A DNA stretch of 64,000 bases from an uncultured Alteromonadaceae bacterium (GTDB taxonomy: Bacteria; Pseudomonadota; Gammaproteobacteria; Enterobacterales; Alteromonadaceae), in contig CAJXMO010000002.1 in NCBI GenBank assembly GCA_913056495.1, positions 175,347 to 239,346 on the forward strand, given 5' to 3'. Of this stretch, positions 17,756-24,936 are shown piece after piece (position 1 is the first letter of the stretch; each line of letters opens with the position of its first letter). The position numbers were made by a program, and so were the translations under genes. Under the pieces are notes generated by a model. It was given only the letters and a program-made list of their open reading frames with translations, ran no database searches and was not told the origin of the DNA.

Positions 17756-18540
17756 GCGAAAATAAAAATATGCCCCGAGTCGAGATTTCAGACGAGCTAT
17801 TATCTGCTTTTTTAGATGCGGAATTAGATGAAACCCAAATGGAGCAAATCAGACAATGCATCGCTGAAGATGAATCCATTGCCAACCGGGTCGCAGAGTT
17901 AAGTCTGGTAGATGAATTATTGACTGAGCAATATTCAAAAATTAATCACCAGCCTTTACCAACTGAGCTACAAAACATGCTCGATCAGTTGCCGGATAAT
18001 GAATTACCGGAGCAAGCTGCTCAGGTGGTGACTTTTCCCGATAGCGAAAAAAAGCGGGCACCGTTTAAGCAACATTTAGCCATGGTCGCCAGTGTCGCAT
18101 TGGTTGCCGGAATCGGGCTGACTCAGTTATTTTCTCTGACCGGAAATAATGAAACGACAAATCTGGCGGAGCAGAATTGGTCACAGGTGAGTGACTTTTT
18201 AAATACTGAACCCAGTAGTAAAACACTGAGTCTAAATACATATCAGCTTCAGGCTAAATTGAGTTTTACCGACAAAGCAGGGCATTTCTGCCGTCAGTTT
18301 GAGCTGGTCAGTCAAACTCAGGTACAAAACAATATTGCCTGTAAAGTCGCAGGGCAATGGCAGCTTGCCGCCAGTTTTTATCAGAATAAAACGGATGTAG
18401 CAGAATACCAAACCGCCACAGCAACCGGCGCTGTCAGACAAACGGTTGATGCAATGGCTCAGGGCCCGTTTTTAAATAAACAGCAAGAGCAGGTGGCTAT
18501 CAATAATCACTGGCAGGCAATCAACAGTGGGGAGCATTAA
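17752..18540 (+). CDS. Transmembrane anti-sigma factor (no zinc motif)
   Basis: 262 residues from the ATG at 17752 (AGGAG eight bases upstream, overlapping the sigma stop); an ATG six bases earlier is too close. Residues 12-60 form an anti-sigma-like helical domain (ISDELLSAFLDAELDETQMEQI), but the HxxxCxxC zinc site of ZAS proteins is absent. One membrane helix lies at about 108-128 (LAMVASVALVAGIGLTQLF), followed by a periplasmic domain with two Cys (HFCRQF and IACKVAG) that could sense the signal. It should hold the sigma factor at the membrane until released, perhaps by regulated proteolysis. Confidence 0.88.
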   Translation: MSENKNMPRVEISDELLSAFLDAELDETQMEQIRQCIAEDESIANRVAELSLVDELLTEQYSKINHQPLPTELQNMLDQLPDNELPEQAAQVVTFPDSEKKRAPFKQHLAMVASVALVAGIGLTQLFSLTGNNETTNLAEQNWSQVSDFLNTEPSSKTLSLNTYQLQAKLSFTDKAGHFCRQFELVSQTQVQNNIACKVAGQWQLAASFYQNKTDVAEYQTATATGAVRQTVDAMAQGPFLNKQQEQVAINNHWQAINSGEH

Positions 18541-18541
18541 A

Positions 18542-19069
18542 ATGAAACAACTTAATTTTAAATCCGTATTCTGGGCATTGATTTTATCTGCTTTTTTATC
18601 CGGCTGTGCTTCAGGTCCTGCATATAAAGCTGCGCAGGGCAGTGGATATGGCTTTAGCGAAAGTAAATTAACTGACAATCAATACAGAGTTTCTTTTAAA
18701 ACCCGCGGTGATGATAAACTCATGGTGATGGACTTTGCGCTGCTCAGAGCTGCAGAATTAACTCAACAGCAGGGTTTTGACTGGTTTGTTGTGGTTTCAC
18801 GGGATACCTTGATTGATCAAAAATCCGTTTATCCTAAATCCAGTGTTGGTGTAGGTCAGGACATTTATCGTTCCTGCGGTGTGTTTGGCTGTCGGTCTCG
18901 CCCGTCGACCCGGGTAGGCATCGGCCTTCATTTTGGTGATGAAAGCCGGGAGATTCACAGTATTATTGAAATTAACATGGGCAAAGGTATACGCCCTGAA
19001 AACCTGGATAGTTACCCGGCTAATGAGTTAATCAAAAACATTCGGGATAAATATCAACTCATCGATTAA
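18542..19069 (+). CDS. CC0125/CC1285-type lipoprotein
   Basis: 175 residues from the ATG at 18542 (GGGGAG eight bases upstream; a GTG start five codons earlier lies within that site). The signal peptide ends in a lipobox LSGC (Cys 22). The mature start, YGFSESKLTDNQYRVSFKT, and the AELTQQQGFDWFVVV helix-strand match the CC0125/CC1285 lipoprotein pattern as I know it, a family of unknown function often found in envelope-stress loci. The gene follows the anti-sigma almost directly, so it belongs to the sigma operon. Two Cys flank a Arg/Ser-rich loop (CGVFGCRSR). It ends convergently with the next gene, sharing TTAA. Confidence 0.8.
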   Translation: MKQLNFKSVFWALILSAFLSGCASGPAYKAAQGSGYGFSESKLTDNQYRVSFKTRGDDKLMVMDFALLRAAELTQQQGFDWFVVVSRDTLIDQKSVYPKSSVGVGQDIYRSCGVFGCRSRPSTRVGIGLHFGDESREIHSIIEINMGKGIRPENLDSYPANELIKNIRDKYQLID

Positions 19070-19938
19070 ATGGCTTTTTTAAACTTTCGGGCCAAGCAGA
19101 ACAATGAGACCAGCAATAGTATTAATATAGGCATTGTACCTAAAGCGCCGCCGCCAGAATATCCGGCTTTATGAGTGATTTTTGCCTGAGTCGGATCGGC
19201 TTTTAACGATTGCTGAAATTTATCGAGTTGAGTTTTCAGGTTAACCACCATATTGTCCGCTGCTTGCTCAAACCCGGTTAAACTATCTTTTCTGAGTGCT
19301 TCACTCAGGTTCACCGGGGTTGCTTTTCCTTTAACCGAGCTGGTTCCGGGTGCTCTGAACAACATTTTTTGACTGGCAATATCATATACAACTGTATCCA
19401 TCAGCGTATTGGTATCATTTTTTTCACCCGAGATAATATAAGCGCCAACGATAGTCCAGTAACTGAGTGATAAAGCGCCTTCATCGGTAAACTGAACCTG
19501 ATCATAGGAAACTAAAGCAATTACATCGATACCATACATGGTTTGAATTTGCTTGAGGTTGGTAAAGCTGCCACCCGGGGTTAAATAAGCACTCGGGATA
19601 ACTTCAATTTTATCGACAAATTCTAATGCTCTGAAGTTATCTGCAACCTTTTCAAGTAAACCCGATTTTTGTGCTTCGCTAATCGAACTACTGTGACTCA
19701 CACCCGTCCAGAAATCATGACCTTTTGAGCTTGTATTATTCTGAGGTACAAATGCGATGCCCACAGTTAACGGGAGTTCAAGGTGAGGTGTTGAAGGGCT
19801 CACTTTTGTCTCTGCAGATGCGGGATACAGATATTCTATTACACTGCTTTTATTGTGTACCTGTCGGGTTGCACAACCGGTTAAAACAAGTAAGGGACAC
19901 AATATCAGTAAGCACAATTTTTTATATACACTTTTCAT
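19066..19938 (-). CDS. Rhombotarget lipoprotein with GlyGly-CTERM tail
   Basis: 290 residues from the ATG at 19938 (AGGA nine bases upstream); longer starts at 19968 or 19995 would displace the signal peptide. The N-terminus has a clear lipobox (LLVLTGC, Cys 22). The C-terminus has the GlyGly-CTERM signal: GYSGGGALG, a hydrophobic helix (MPILILLLVSLFCLA), then basic RKFKK. That tail is cut by rhombosortase in other bacteria. Lipobox plus this tail is the hallmark of the rhombotarget lipoprotein family. No rhombosortase gene lies in the window. The middle domain resembles outer-membrane lipoproteins of stress loci (LTVGIAFVP, VIALVSYDQVQF), function unknown. No ECF motif was found upstream. 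Confidence 0.85.
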   Translation of the reverse strand: MKSVYKKLCLLILCPLLVLTGCATRQVHNKSSVIEYLYPASAETKVSPSTPHLELPLTVGIAFVPQNNTSSKGHDFWTGVSHSSSISEAQKSGLLEKVADNFRALEFVDKIEVIPSAYLTPGGSFTNLKQIQTMYGIDVIALVSYDQVQFTDEGALSLSYWTIVGAYIISGEKNDTNTLMDTVVYDIASQKMLFRAPGTSSVKGKATPVNLSEALRKDSLTGFEQAADNMVVNLKTQLDKFQQSLKADPTQAKITHKAGYSGGGALGTMPILILLLVSLFCLARKFKKAI

Positions 19939-20076
19939 TCTTAATTTCCTTAACTGGGGGAATTCCATAATAAGTTTTAGTGTAACCCTAACCATTATTA
20001 TTGGAAACCTGAAATAACATATCCAATGATTTGGGCTGCTAGGGATTTATCCATAAAGCTGCAATGTCAGGTTAGT

Positions 20077-20123
20077 TAGTTGTAACATTTATTTTGATGT
20101 ATACTGTTTTGCCACCGCTGGCA
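20077..20123 (+). promoter_or_regulatory. Probable uxaA promoter with inverted repeat
   Basis: TATACT at 20100-20105 is a good -10; the -35 at 20077 (TAGTTG) is weak, so activation may be needed. Immediately downstream, TGCCA-CCGC-TGGCA (20110-20123) is a perfect inverted repeat in the early transcribed region. After it GCTGAGA is repeated 11 bases apart. Either may bind a sugar-acid regulator. Confidence 0.4.
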
Positions 20124-20172
20124 CAAAATGCTGAGAGCGTGCTGAGAATTAATATTTGTTGGAGTTGCTGTA

Positions 20173-21663
20173 ATGAAACAAGTCATCCGTTTACATGAAC
20201 AAGATAATGTCGCTATTGCGTTAAAGCCTTTAGTTAAAGGGCAAAGTTATCAGTTTGACGGATTAACAGTCACCCCGAATCAGGATATTGATAAAGGCCA
20301 TAAAATCGCACTGGTCAACCTTGCCCAAGGTGACAATGTGATTAAATACGGCGCTGCAATTGGCCATACGCTCACCGATATTCAGGCGGGCGACTGGGTG
20401 CACGTGGACAATTTAAAAACCAATCTGCACGATGAACTCGAGTATCAATATTTACCTGAAAACAATACTGCACAGACAGTAGAAGATAATTCGCCGCAAG
20501 TGCAAATATATCGCCGTGCGAACGGTGAAGTGGGTATTCGCAATGAGCTTTGGATTATTCCCACCGTGGGCTGTGTAAATGGTATGGCCAATCAAATGGT
20601 ACGCGAATTTTTACGCAATAACCCTGAGTTGGAAATAGACGGTATTCATGTTTTTACCCACCAATTTGGCTGCTCTCAATTAGGCGATGATTTAGATACT
20701 ACCCGAATTTTATTGCAAAATATGGCGCGTCACCCCAATGCCGGTGGCGTGCTTGTAGTCGGACTGGGTTGTGAAAACAATCAGGCCTCGGCATTTGCGC
20801 GCGGCTTAGGCGACTATGATCAAAACAGAGTGAAATTTTTAATCAGCCAGCAGGTGGATGATGAAGTAGAAGCCGGACTTGAACTGATAGAGCAAATTTA
20901 TCAGACAATGAAAACCGATAAACGTGAACCGGGTAAATTGTCTGAAGTGAAATTTGGTTTAGAATGTGGCGGCAGTGATGGTTTATCCGGTATTACCGCC
21001 AACCCGTTATTAGGTCAGTTTTCAGATTATTTAATTGCACGCGGCGGCACCACAGTATTAACCGAAGTACCTGAAATGTTCGGCGCCGAAACTATTTTAA
21101 TGTCGCGCTGTAAAGATGAAGCAACCTTTGATGATTTGGTTGAGATGGTCAATGGCTTTAAACGTTATTATAAAGCGCATAATCAACCCATTTATGAAAA
21201 CCCATCACCGGGTAATAAAAGTGGCGGCATCACCACATTAGAAGATAAATCCTTAGGCTGTACCCAAAAAGCCGGATTAAGCCCGGTACAGGCCGTATTA
21301 GATTATGGTGACAGATTAACCACTCCCGGGCTTAATTTATTAAAAGCACCGGGCAATGACGCAATTGCGACCAGTGCATTAGCCTCAAGTGGTTGCCACA
21401 TGGTGCTCTTTACCACAGGCCGCGGCACGCCTTATGGCGGTTTTGTTCCTACCTTAAAAATTGCGACCAACTCAGAACTGGCCCATAAAAAGAAACACTG
21501 GATAGACTTTAATGCCGGAAAACTGGTTGAAGAGACTTCGATGCCGGATTTACTCAACGAATTTATTGAGCTTTTAGTTCGCGCCTGTAATGGTGAACCG
21601 GTTAAAAATGAAATTAACGAATTTCGCGAAGTCGCCATCTGGAAAAACGGCGTGACCCTCTAA
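20173..21663 (+). CDS. uxaA: Altronate dehydratase
   Basis: 496 residues, the family's usual length. UxaA dehydrates D-altronate to 2-keto-3-deoxygluconate in galacturonate catabolism, using an iron-type metal. The N-terminal SAF domain ends near GDWVHVDNLKTNL (about residue 84). The catalytic part has YRRANGEVGIRNELWIIPTVGCVN, HQFGCSQLGDD, GLGCENNQ, LECGGSDGLSGITANPLLG and FTTGRGTPYGGFVPTLKIATN. Several conserved Cys/His fit the metal site. GGAG lies eight bases before the ATG. Other pathway genes (uxaB, uxaC, kdgK) are not in the window, so this copy is isolated and probably works with a pectin or alginate catabolic locus elsewhere. Confidence 0.95.
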   Translation: MKQVIRLHEQDNVAIALKPLVKGQSYQFDGLTVTPNQDIDKGHKIALVNLAQGDNVIKYGAAIGHTLTDIQAGDWVHVDNLKTNLHDELEYQYLPENNTAQTVEDNSPQVQIYRRANGEVGIRNELWIIPTVGCVNGMANQMVREFLRNNPELEIDGIHVFTHQFGCSQLGDDLDTTRILLQNMARHPNAGGVLVVGLGCENNQASAFARGLGDYDQNRVKFLISQQVDDEVEAGLELIEQIYQTMKTDKREPGKLSEVKFGLECGGSDGLSGITANPLLGQFSDYLIARGGTTVLTEVPEMFGAETILMSRCKDEATFDDLVEMVNGFKRYYKAHNQPIYENPSPGNKSGGITTLEDKSLGCTQKAGLSPVQAVLDYGDRLTTPGLNLLKAPGNDAIATSALASSGCHMVLFTTGRGTPYGGFVPTLKIATNSELAHKKKHWIDFNAGKLVEETSMPDLLNEFIELLVRACNGEPVKNEINEFREVAIWKNGVTL

Positions 21664-21679
21664 GCTGTATATTTTATTG

Positions 21680-21833
21680 GTCGGGCAAGCCAAAAGCGCC
21701 CCGACAAACATTGGCTTATCGTAGGCCTTGGTAAGCCGCAGGCGCACCCGACAATTTTTAAGCGGTTGGGGTAGGTTGGGCCGAGCGCAGCGAATCCCAA
21801 CAATGGTTCAAGCACAGAAAGCCCCAACCATTG
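21680..21833. repeat. REP-like palindromes, left cluster; nothing else seen to 22087
   Basis: Three GC-rich imperfect palindromes follow uxaA. The first (21680-21705) has GTCGGG/CCCGAC ends. The second (21721-21752) begins GTAGGCC and ends CACCCGACA. The third (21771-21801) begins GTAGGTTGGG and ends CCCAAC. After these, CAATGGTT and AACCATTG (21801-21833) form a further inverted repeat. The third element recurs with 27 of 31 bases identical at 23950-23980. The AT-rich rest of the gap up to 22087 shows no gene. Confidence 0.75.
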
Positions 21834-22087
21834 TTTTGATTCAGCCATTTTTTGCGCTCTGTATCACAGCTATTTAAATTTAATTCCTAATATAAATCGC
21901 AAAAAACACCCTATTGTCCCATATTCTCCCTAATACCGTTTGGGTAATTTTCCGCTTATTTAAACCTTAAGTTAATCTGAAAAACTAAAGCTTGATAAGC
22001 ACTTACAATTAAAGTTAGTATCGGGTTAAAGATAAAATGGGACAAATTGGTCGATTTTATAGCCCCAGTTTGGGATCTATTTAATTG

Positions 22088-23913
22088 TTATGCAACTCTG
22101 ATCCGACTAACAGATATTAGCAAGGAAAATCATTTTGTTACAAAGCATTAAAATTGAAAGATTCAAGAACATTGATGAAATTGAAGTTCCTCTTGAAGGA
22201 ATTAATTTGCTTATTGGATCAAACAATGCCGGGAAAAGTAGTATTCAGCAAGCCATTCAGTTTTCAGTTTCAATTGCCCAGTCGACAGCACAACAAAATG
22301 CCCGTTGGAATGGGGATCGTTGCCCCTCATCACTATCAAGTGAATCCTTAATATATTCACCTCTAAGAGATATAGAAGCGCTTGCACCTTCAGGGCACCT
22401 TCAGACTAAGTTGGAACACGCGATTAAGGTGACGTTTAATGCTGATTCAAGTTCTACAGTTAGCATCAGAAAAGGAAAGAATAGGAATATAGCAACTGCA
22501 CTAGAAGGTAAGGAGCTAGGAGAAAAGCTACAGGATATCGAAAATCCCTATTCTATTATTGTACCTGGTTTGGCTGGTATACCTTCTGCAGAGGAATATA
22601 GACCCCCATCGGTTGTTCGAAAGGCTGCAGCTAAAGGCGATTCTAATAGTGTATTTCGTAATATACTTCTATTACTAACAAAAGATCAGGCTTCATGGGA
22701 TAGCTTTAAGAGAAAGTTTCAAACCGTATTTCCAGATTACGAAATCGAGGTTTCGTTTGATCCAAATTTAGATGAGCACATTGAAGCTAGAGTCACTAGC
22801 AATGAAGCCTCTTTACCAATTGATTCATGTGGAACAGGAATTCTTCAAGCAATTCAAATATTGGCATATTACTATCTTTATAAGCCTCAACTACTCATTT
22901 TGGATGAACCTGACTCTCATTTACACCCTAACAATCAACGGATCCTCGCTAGACTATTAAAACAATTGCATGATGAAACTAATTGTCAGCTAATAATATC
23001 AACGCACTCCCGTCACTTCTTTGAGTCTATAAAAAACGACTCAAAAGTTCATTGGATTAACAACTGTTGTTTAGTTGAAGATGCTGAAGATGTCGAGCGA
23101 AGTATTTTGCTAGAGATAGGAGCGCTTGATAGGGGTGACCAGCTTAGAAATGGTGAGATACCATGTATAGTCCTCACAGAGGACACTGATACCGGATATA
23201 TAGAGTTACTTGCAGAAGCTTCAGGCTTTGTTCCTGATGAATATCAAACATGGTCCTATAATGGGTGTTCAAATACACAGACTGCTCTAGCGTTAAACTC
23301 GTTTATTACAGATCACGCTCCAGGAACAAAGGTCGTCGTACACCGTGATCGAGACTATATGTCAGAAGAAGAGATAGAGAGTTATAAACAAAAACTTGAG
23401 CCCGTTGGGATTCGAGTTTTTATAACTGACGGTAATGACGCAGAGAGTCATTTTATAGATGAGAATCATATTGCACATATCTACCCACAAACTAATGTGG
23501 ATAGAGTACAAGAGCTGATTGATGAATGCTTGGGAGAGCGCAGAGATAGGATACTGGAAAAGTATATAAATACTATTCACAACCGAAAGTTGCAAGAATC
23601 ATATAGAGGTGGAGAGAAGCCAAACCCCGGCGCCATATCTTTGAATTGTACACGAGACTTTGATGGCGACCGCCGAAGGTATATGCACGGCAAAACTGTA
23701 GAAAGTTCATTGAGAGGTAAGTTGCAAGCTGAGATTGGTCAAAATATCGACTTGTGTAAACTCTCTGAACACATATGCAATGAAACCCTTAGCAACTTTG
23801 CTCAGGATATTTGGGGCGATAATGCATAACAAGCGGCAGCAACGGACTTGGCAACCTGTCACTCAAATTGCTTCGCAATTACGTGCCAGTTCGCCAAGCC
23901 GCTGTGCCGAGCG
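22088..23913 (+). mobile_element. Solitary integron-type gene cassette (no integrase nearby)
   Basis: Boundaries are inferred from integron chemistry. The left junction is G/TTATGC at 22087-22093, and the right junction is the G of GTTGGAT at 23913 in the attC-like site. The 1826-base unit holds one plus-strand gene, starting 47 bases from the left junction, with its stop inside the attC. Compact promoterless layout of this kind is characteristic of cassettes. No attI, integrase or second attC was found, so this would be a single-cassette element or a stray insertion at a secondary site. Confidence 0.65.
22135..23829 (+). CDS. OLD-like AAA ATPase with TOPRIM/DUF4435-like C-terminal domain
   Basis: 564 residues, TTG start with AAGGA nine bases upstream and the standard ABC/SMC-like beginning (SIKIERFKNI). 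The Walker A is GSNNAGKSS (28-36), the Walker B LLILDEPDSHLHP (about 252-264), and the H-loop STHS (about 288). A second domain follows with acidic clusters LTEDTD (about 347), HRDRDY (about 402) and DAESHF (about 434), laid out like the E...DxD...E metal site of TOPRIM/OLD nucleases or the related DUF4435 fold. OLD-family proteins include phage-exclusion and Gabija-type nucleases, so anti-phage defence is a reasonable guess, not shown here. Unlike its neighbours it uses many AGA and ATA codons. No partner gene (such as a UvrD-like GajB) is adjacent. It is carried in the cassette described separately. Confidence 0.85.
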   Translation: MLQSIKIERFKNIDEIEVPLEGINLLIGSNNAGKSSIQQAIQFSVSIAQSTAQQNARWNGDRCPSSLSSESLIYSPLRDIEALAPSGHLQTKLEHAIKVTFNADSSSTVSIRKGKNRNIATALEGKELGEKLQDIENPYSIIVPGLAGIPSAEEYRPPSVVRKAAAKGDSNSVFRNILLLLTKDQASWDSFKRKFQTVFPDYEIEVSFDPNLDEHIEARVTSNEASLPIDSCGTGILQAIQILAYYYLYKPQLLILDEPDSHLHPNNQRILARLLKQLHDETNCQLIISTHSRHFFESIKNDSKVHWINNCCLVEDAEDVERSILLEIGALDRGDQLRNGEIPCIVLTEDTDTGYIELLAEASGFVPDEYQTWSYNGCSNTQTALALNSFITDHAPGTKVVVHRDRDYMSEEEIESYKQKLEPVGIRVFITDGNDAESHFIDENHIAHIYPQTNVDRVQELIDECLGERRDRILEKYINTIHNRKLQESYRGGEKPNPGAISLNCTRDFDGDRRRYMHGKTVESSLRGKLQAEIGQNIDLCKLSEHICNETLSNFAQDIWGDNA

Positions 23914-23919
23914 TTGGAT
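23824..23919 (+). other. attC-like recombination site (96 bases)
   Basis: The outer boxes are GCATAAC (23824-23830) and GTTGGAT (23913-23919), fitting the RYYYAAC/GTTRRRY pattern with one mismatch. Inside, CGGCA pairs with TGCCG, and CGG-A-CTTGGC pairs with GCCAAG-CCG, leaving an unpaired A on the left arm. That corresponds to a T bulge on the bottom strand, as attC sites have. The terminal loop holds a further hairpin, AATTG CTTCG CAATT. The stop codon TAA of the preceding gene lies in the left outer box. Confidence 0.72.
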
Positions 23920-24034
23920 GCGCTGCGCTTATCACAACCTACAGCCCGCGTAGGTTGGGACGAACGGAGTGAATCCCAACATTTCTTTTAATATGCCGAC
24001 ATGTTGAATGTGCTGCGCTTATCACAACCTACAG
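23913..24034. repeat. REP-like repeats, right cluster
   Basis: Two 32-base direct copies (23913-23944 and 24003-24034) differ at two positions. Each begins GTTG(G/A)ATG and ends CACAACCTACAG. Between them, 23950-23980 (GTAGGTTGGG ... CCCAAC) matches the element at 21771. The first copy starts exactly at the GTT box of the attC-like site. Confidence 0.8.
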
Positions 24035-24136
24035 TAATTAAAAACAATGATGTTTTGACGGCGTTAACTTATAAACAGATACCCAATTAAATCTTATTTA
24101 AGATCCGCTTTTCGCTCAAATCAGATATTATTTGAT

Positions 24137-24172
24137 GTCGGCTTACGCGCCCACGGCGCTAAACCGACCTAC
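24137..24172. repeat. REP-like palindrome with GTCGG/CCGAC ends
   Basis: A GC-rich imperfect palindrome: GTCGGCTTACGCGCC, a short centre, then GGCGCTAAACCGACCTAC. It is of the same general type as the other intergenic elements and sits in the 569-base gene-free stretch (23830-24398) before trmL. That stretch otherwise holds only repeats and AT-rich sequence. Confidence 0.65.
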
Positions 24173-24242
24173 CGATTAACCTACCGATTAACCTACCAAT
24201 TATCATAACAATCAAAATACCAATTATCATAACAATCACCAT
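24168..24242. repeat. Nested short tandem repeats
   Basis: Units of 12 bases (ACCTACCGATTA) are repeated about 2.5 times from 24168. They are followed by two adjacent 24-base copies (24195-24218 and 24219-24242) starting ACCAATTATCATAACAATCA and differing only near the end. No coding function is seen. Confidence 0.8.
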
Positions 24243-24398
24243 CCACAGCGATATACCAAAGTTGTATTGCTCTGAGGCTTGTGTTCCTAAGATTTCGGGC
24301 GGTTAATCCCTTGGCGCATCACTCACTTAAATCTAAATTTGTTGCGCTCGCCCGGTTAGATTAAAATAGCGGGCAATTCATTTGTTCAGGTATTTATT

Positions 24399-24887
24399 AT
24401 GCTTCACGTTGTACTTCACCAGCCGGATATTCCACAAAATACGGGCAATATTATTCGTTTATGTGCTAATTCCGGGTTTAAATTGCATTTAATTGAGCCG
24501 CTTGGGTTTGAGTGGGATGACAAACGGGTTAAGCGAGCCGGATTGGATTATCATGAGTTTGCAGATGTTAAGCGCTATCCTAATTTTCAGGCTTGTGTCG
24601 ATGCGGTCCAACCTAAAAATATTTATGCCTGTACCACTCACGGAACTCAATATCACTCAGAGGTGTCATATCAGGCAGGTGATATGTTGTTGTTCGGTTC
24701 TGAAACCCGCGGGCTACCGGTTGAGATCCGTGAGGGCATGATTGCCCCTGAAAATCGCCTGTTATTACCTATGATGCCGGATAGCCGCAGTTTAAATTTA
24801 TCTAACTCTGTGGCGATTTTTGTATATGAAGCCTGGCGTCAGCTTGGATTTGAGCATGCTAAACCCGCGCCTGCTCATTTAAAATAA
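24399..24887 (+). CDS. trmL: tRNA (cytidine(34)-2'-O)-methyltransferase TrmL
   Basis: 162 residues, typical. TrmL is a SPOUT methyltransferase that 2'-O-methylates the wobble base of tRNA-Leu isoacceptors with SAM. Family motifs are all present: [18 protein letters not shown] at the start, HLIEPLGF, then the trefoil-knot SAM site [11 protein letters not shown], and [27 protein letters not shown] at the end. AGG lies eight bases before the ATG. A 10-base stem follows the gene. It stands between the repeat region and a predicted barrel gene. Confidence 0.96.
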   Translation: MLHVVLHQPDIPQNTGNIIRLCANSGFKLHLIEPLGFEWDDKRVKRAGLDYHEFADVKRYPNFQACVDAVQPKNIYACTTHGTQYHSEVSYQAGDMLLFGSETRGLPVEIREGMIAPENRLLLPMMPDSRSLNLSNSVAIFVYEAWRQLGFEHAKPAPAHLK

Positions 24888-24915
24888 TAAGGGTCAAAGG
24901 AAAGCTTGACCCTTA
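24888..24915 (+). terminator. Hairpin after trmL
   Basis: TAAGGGTCAA and its complement form a 10-base stem with an 8-base loop that begins at the trmL stop. No T-run follows, so it is a weak terminator or a mRNA-stabilising structure upstream of the next gene. Confidence 0.45.
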
Positions 24916-24936
24916 TCTGCTCGTAAGGAAATTAAA

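Noticed and set aside
18527..18541. Upstream GTG start for the CC0125-type lipoprotein
   Set aside because: The GTG lies in the Shine-Dalgarno of the ATG at 18542 and would spoil the signal peptide.
20119..20135. Possible sigma-54 promoter (TGGCAC ... TGC) before uxaA
   Set aside because: The GG and GC elements are two bases too close for a -24/-12 promoter.
21664..22087. attI site or integrase remnant left of the cassette
   Set aside because: No integrase frame on either strand and no recognisable attI; only REP-like repeats and AT-rich sequence.
24003..24034. Second attC site
   Set aside because: It carries the GTTGAAT end of the repeat but no matching left box or paired arms upstream.
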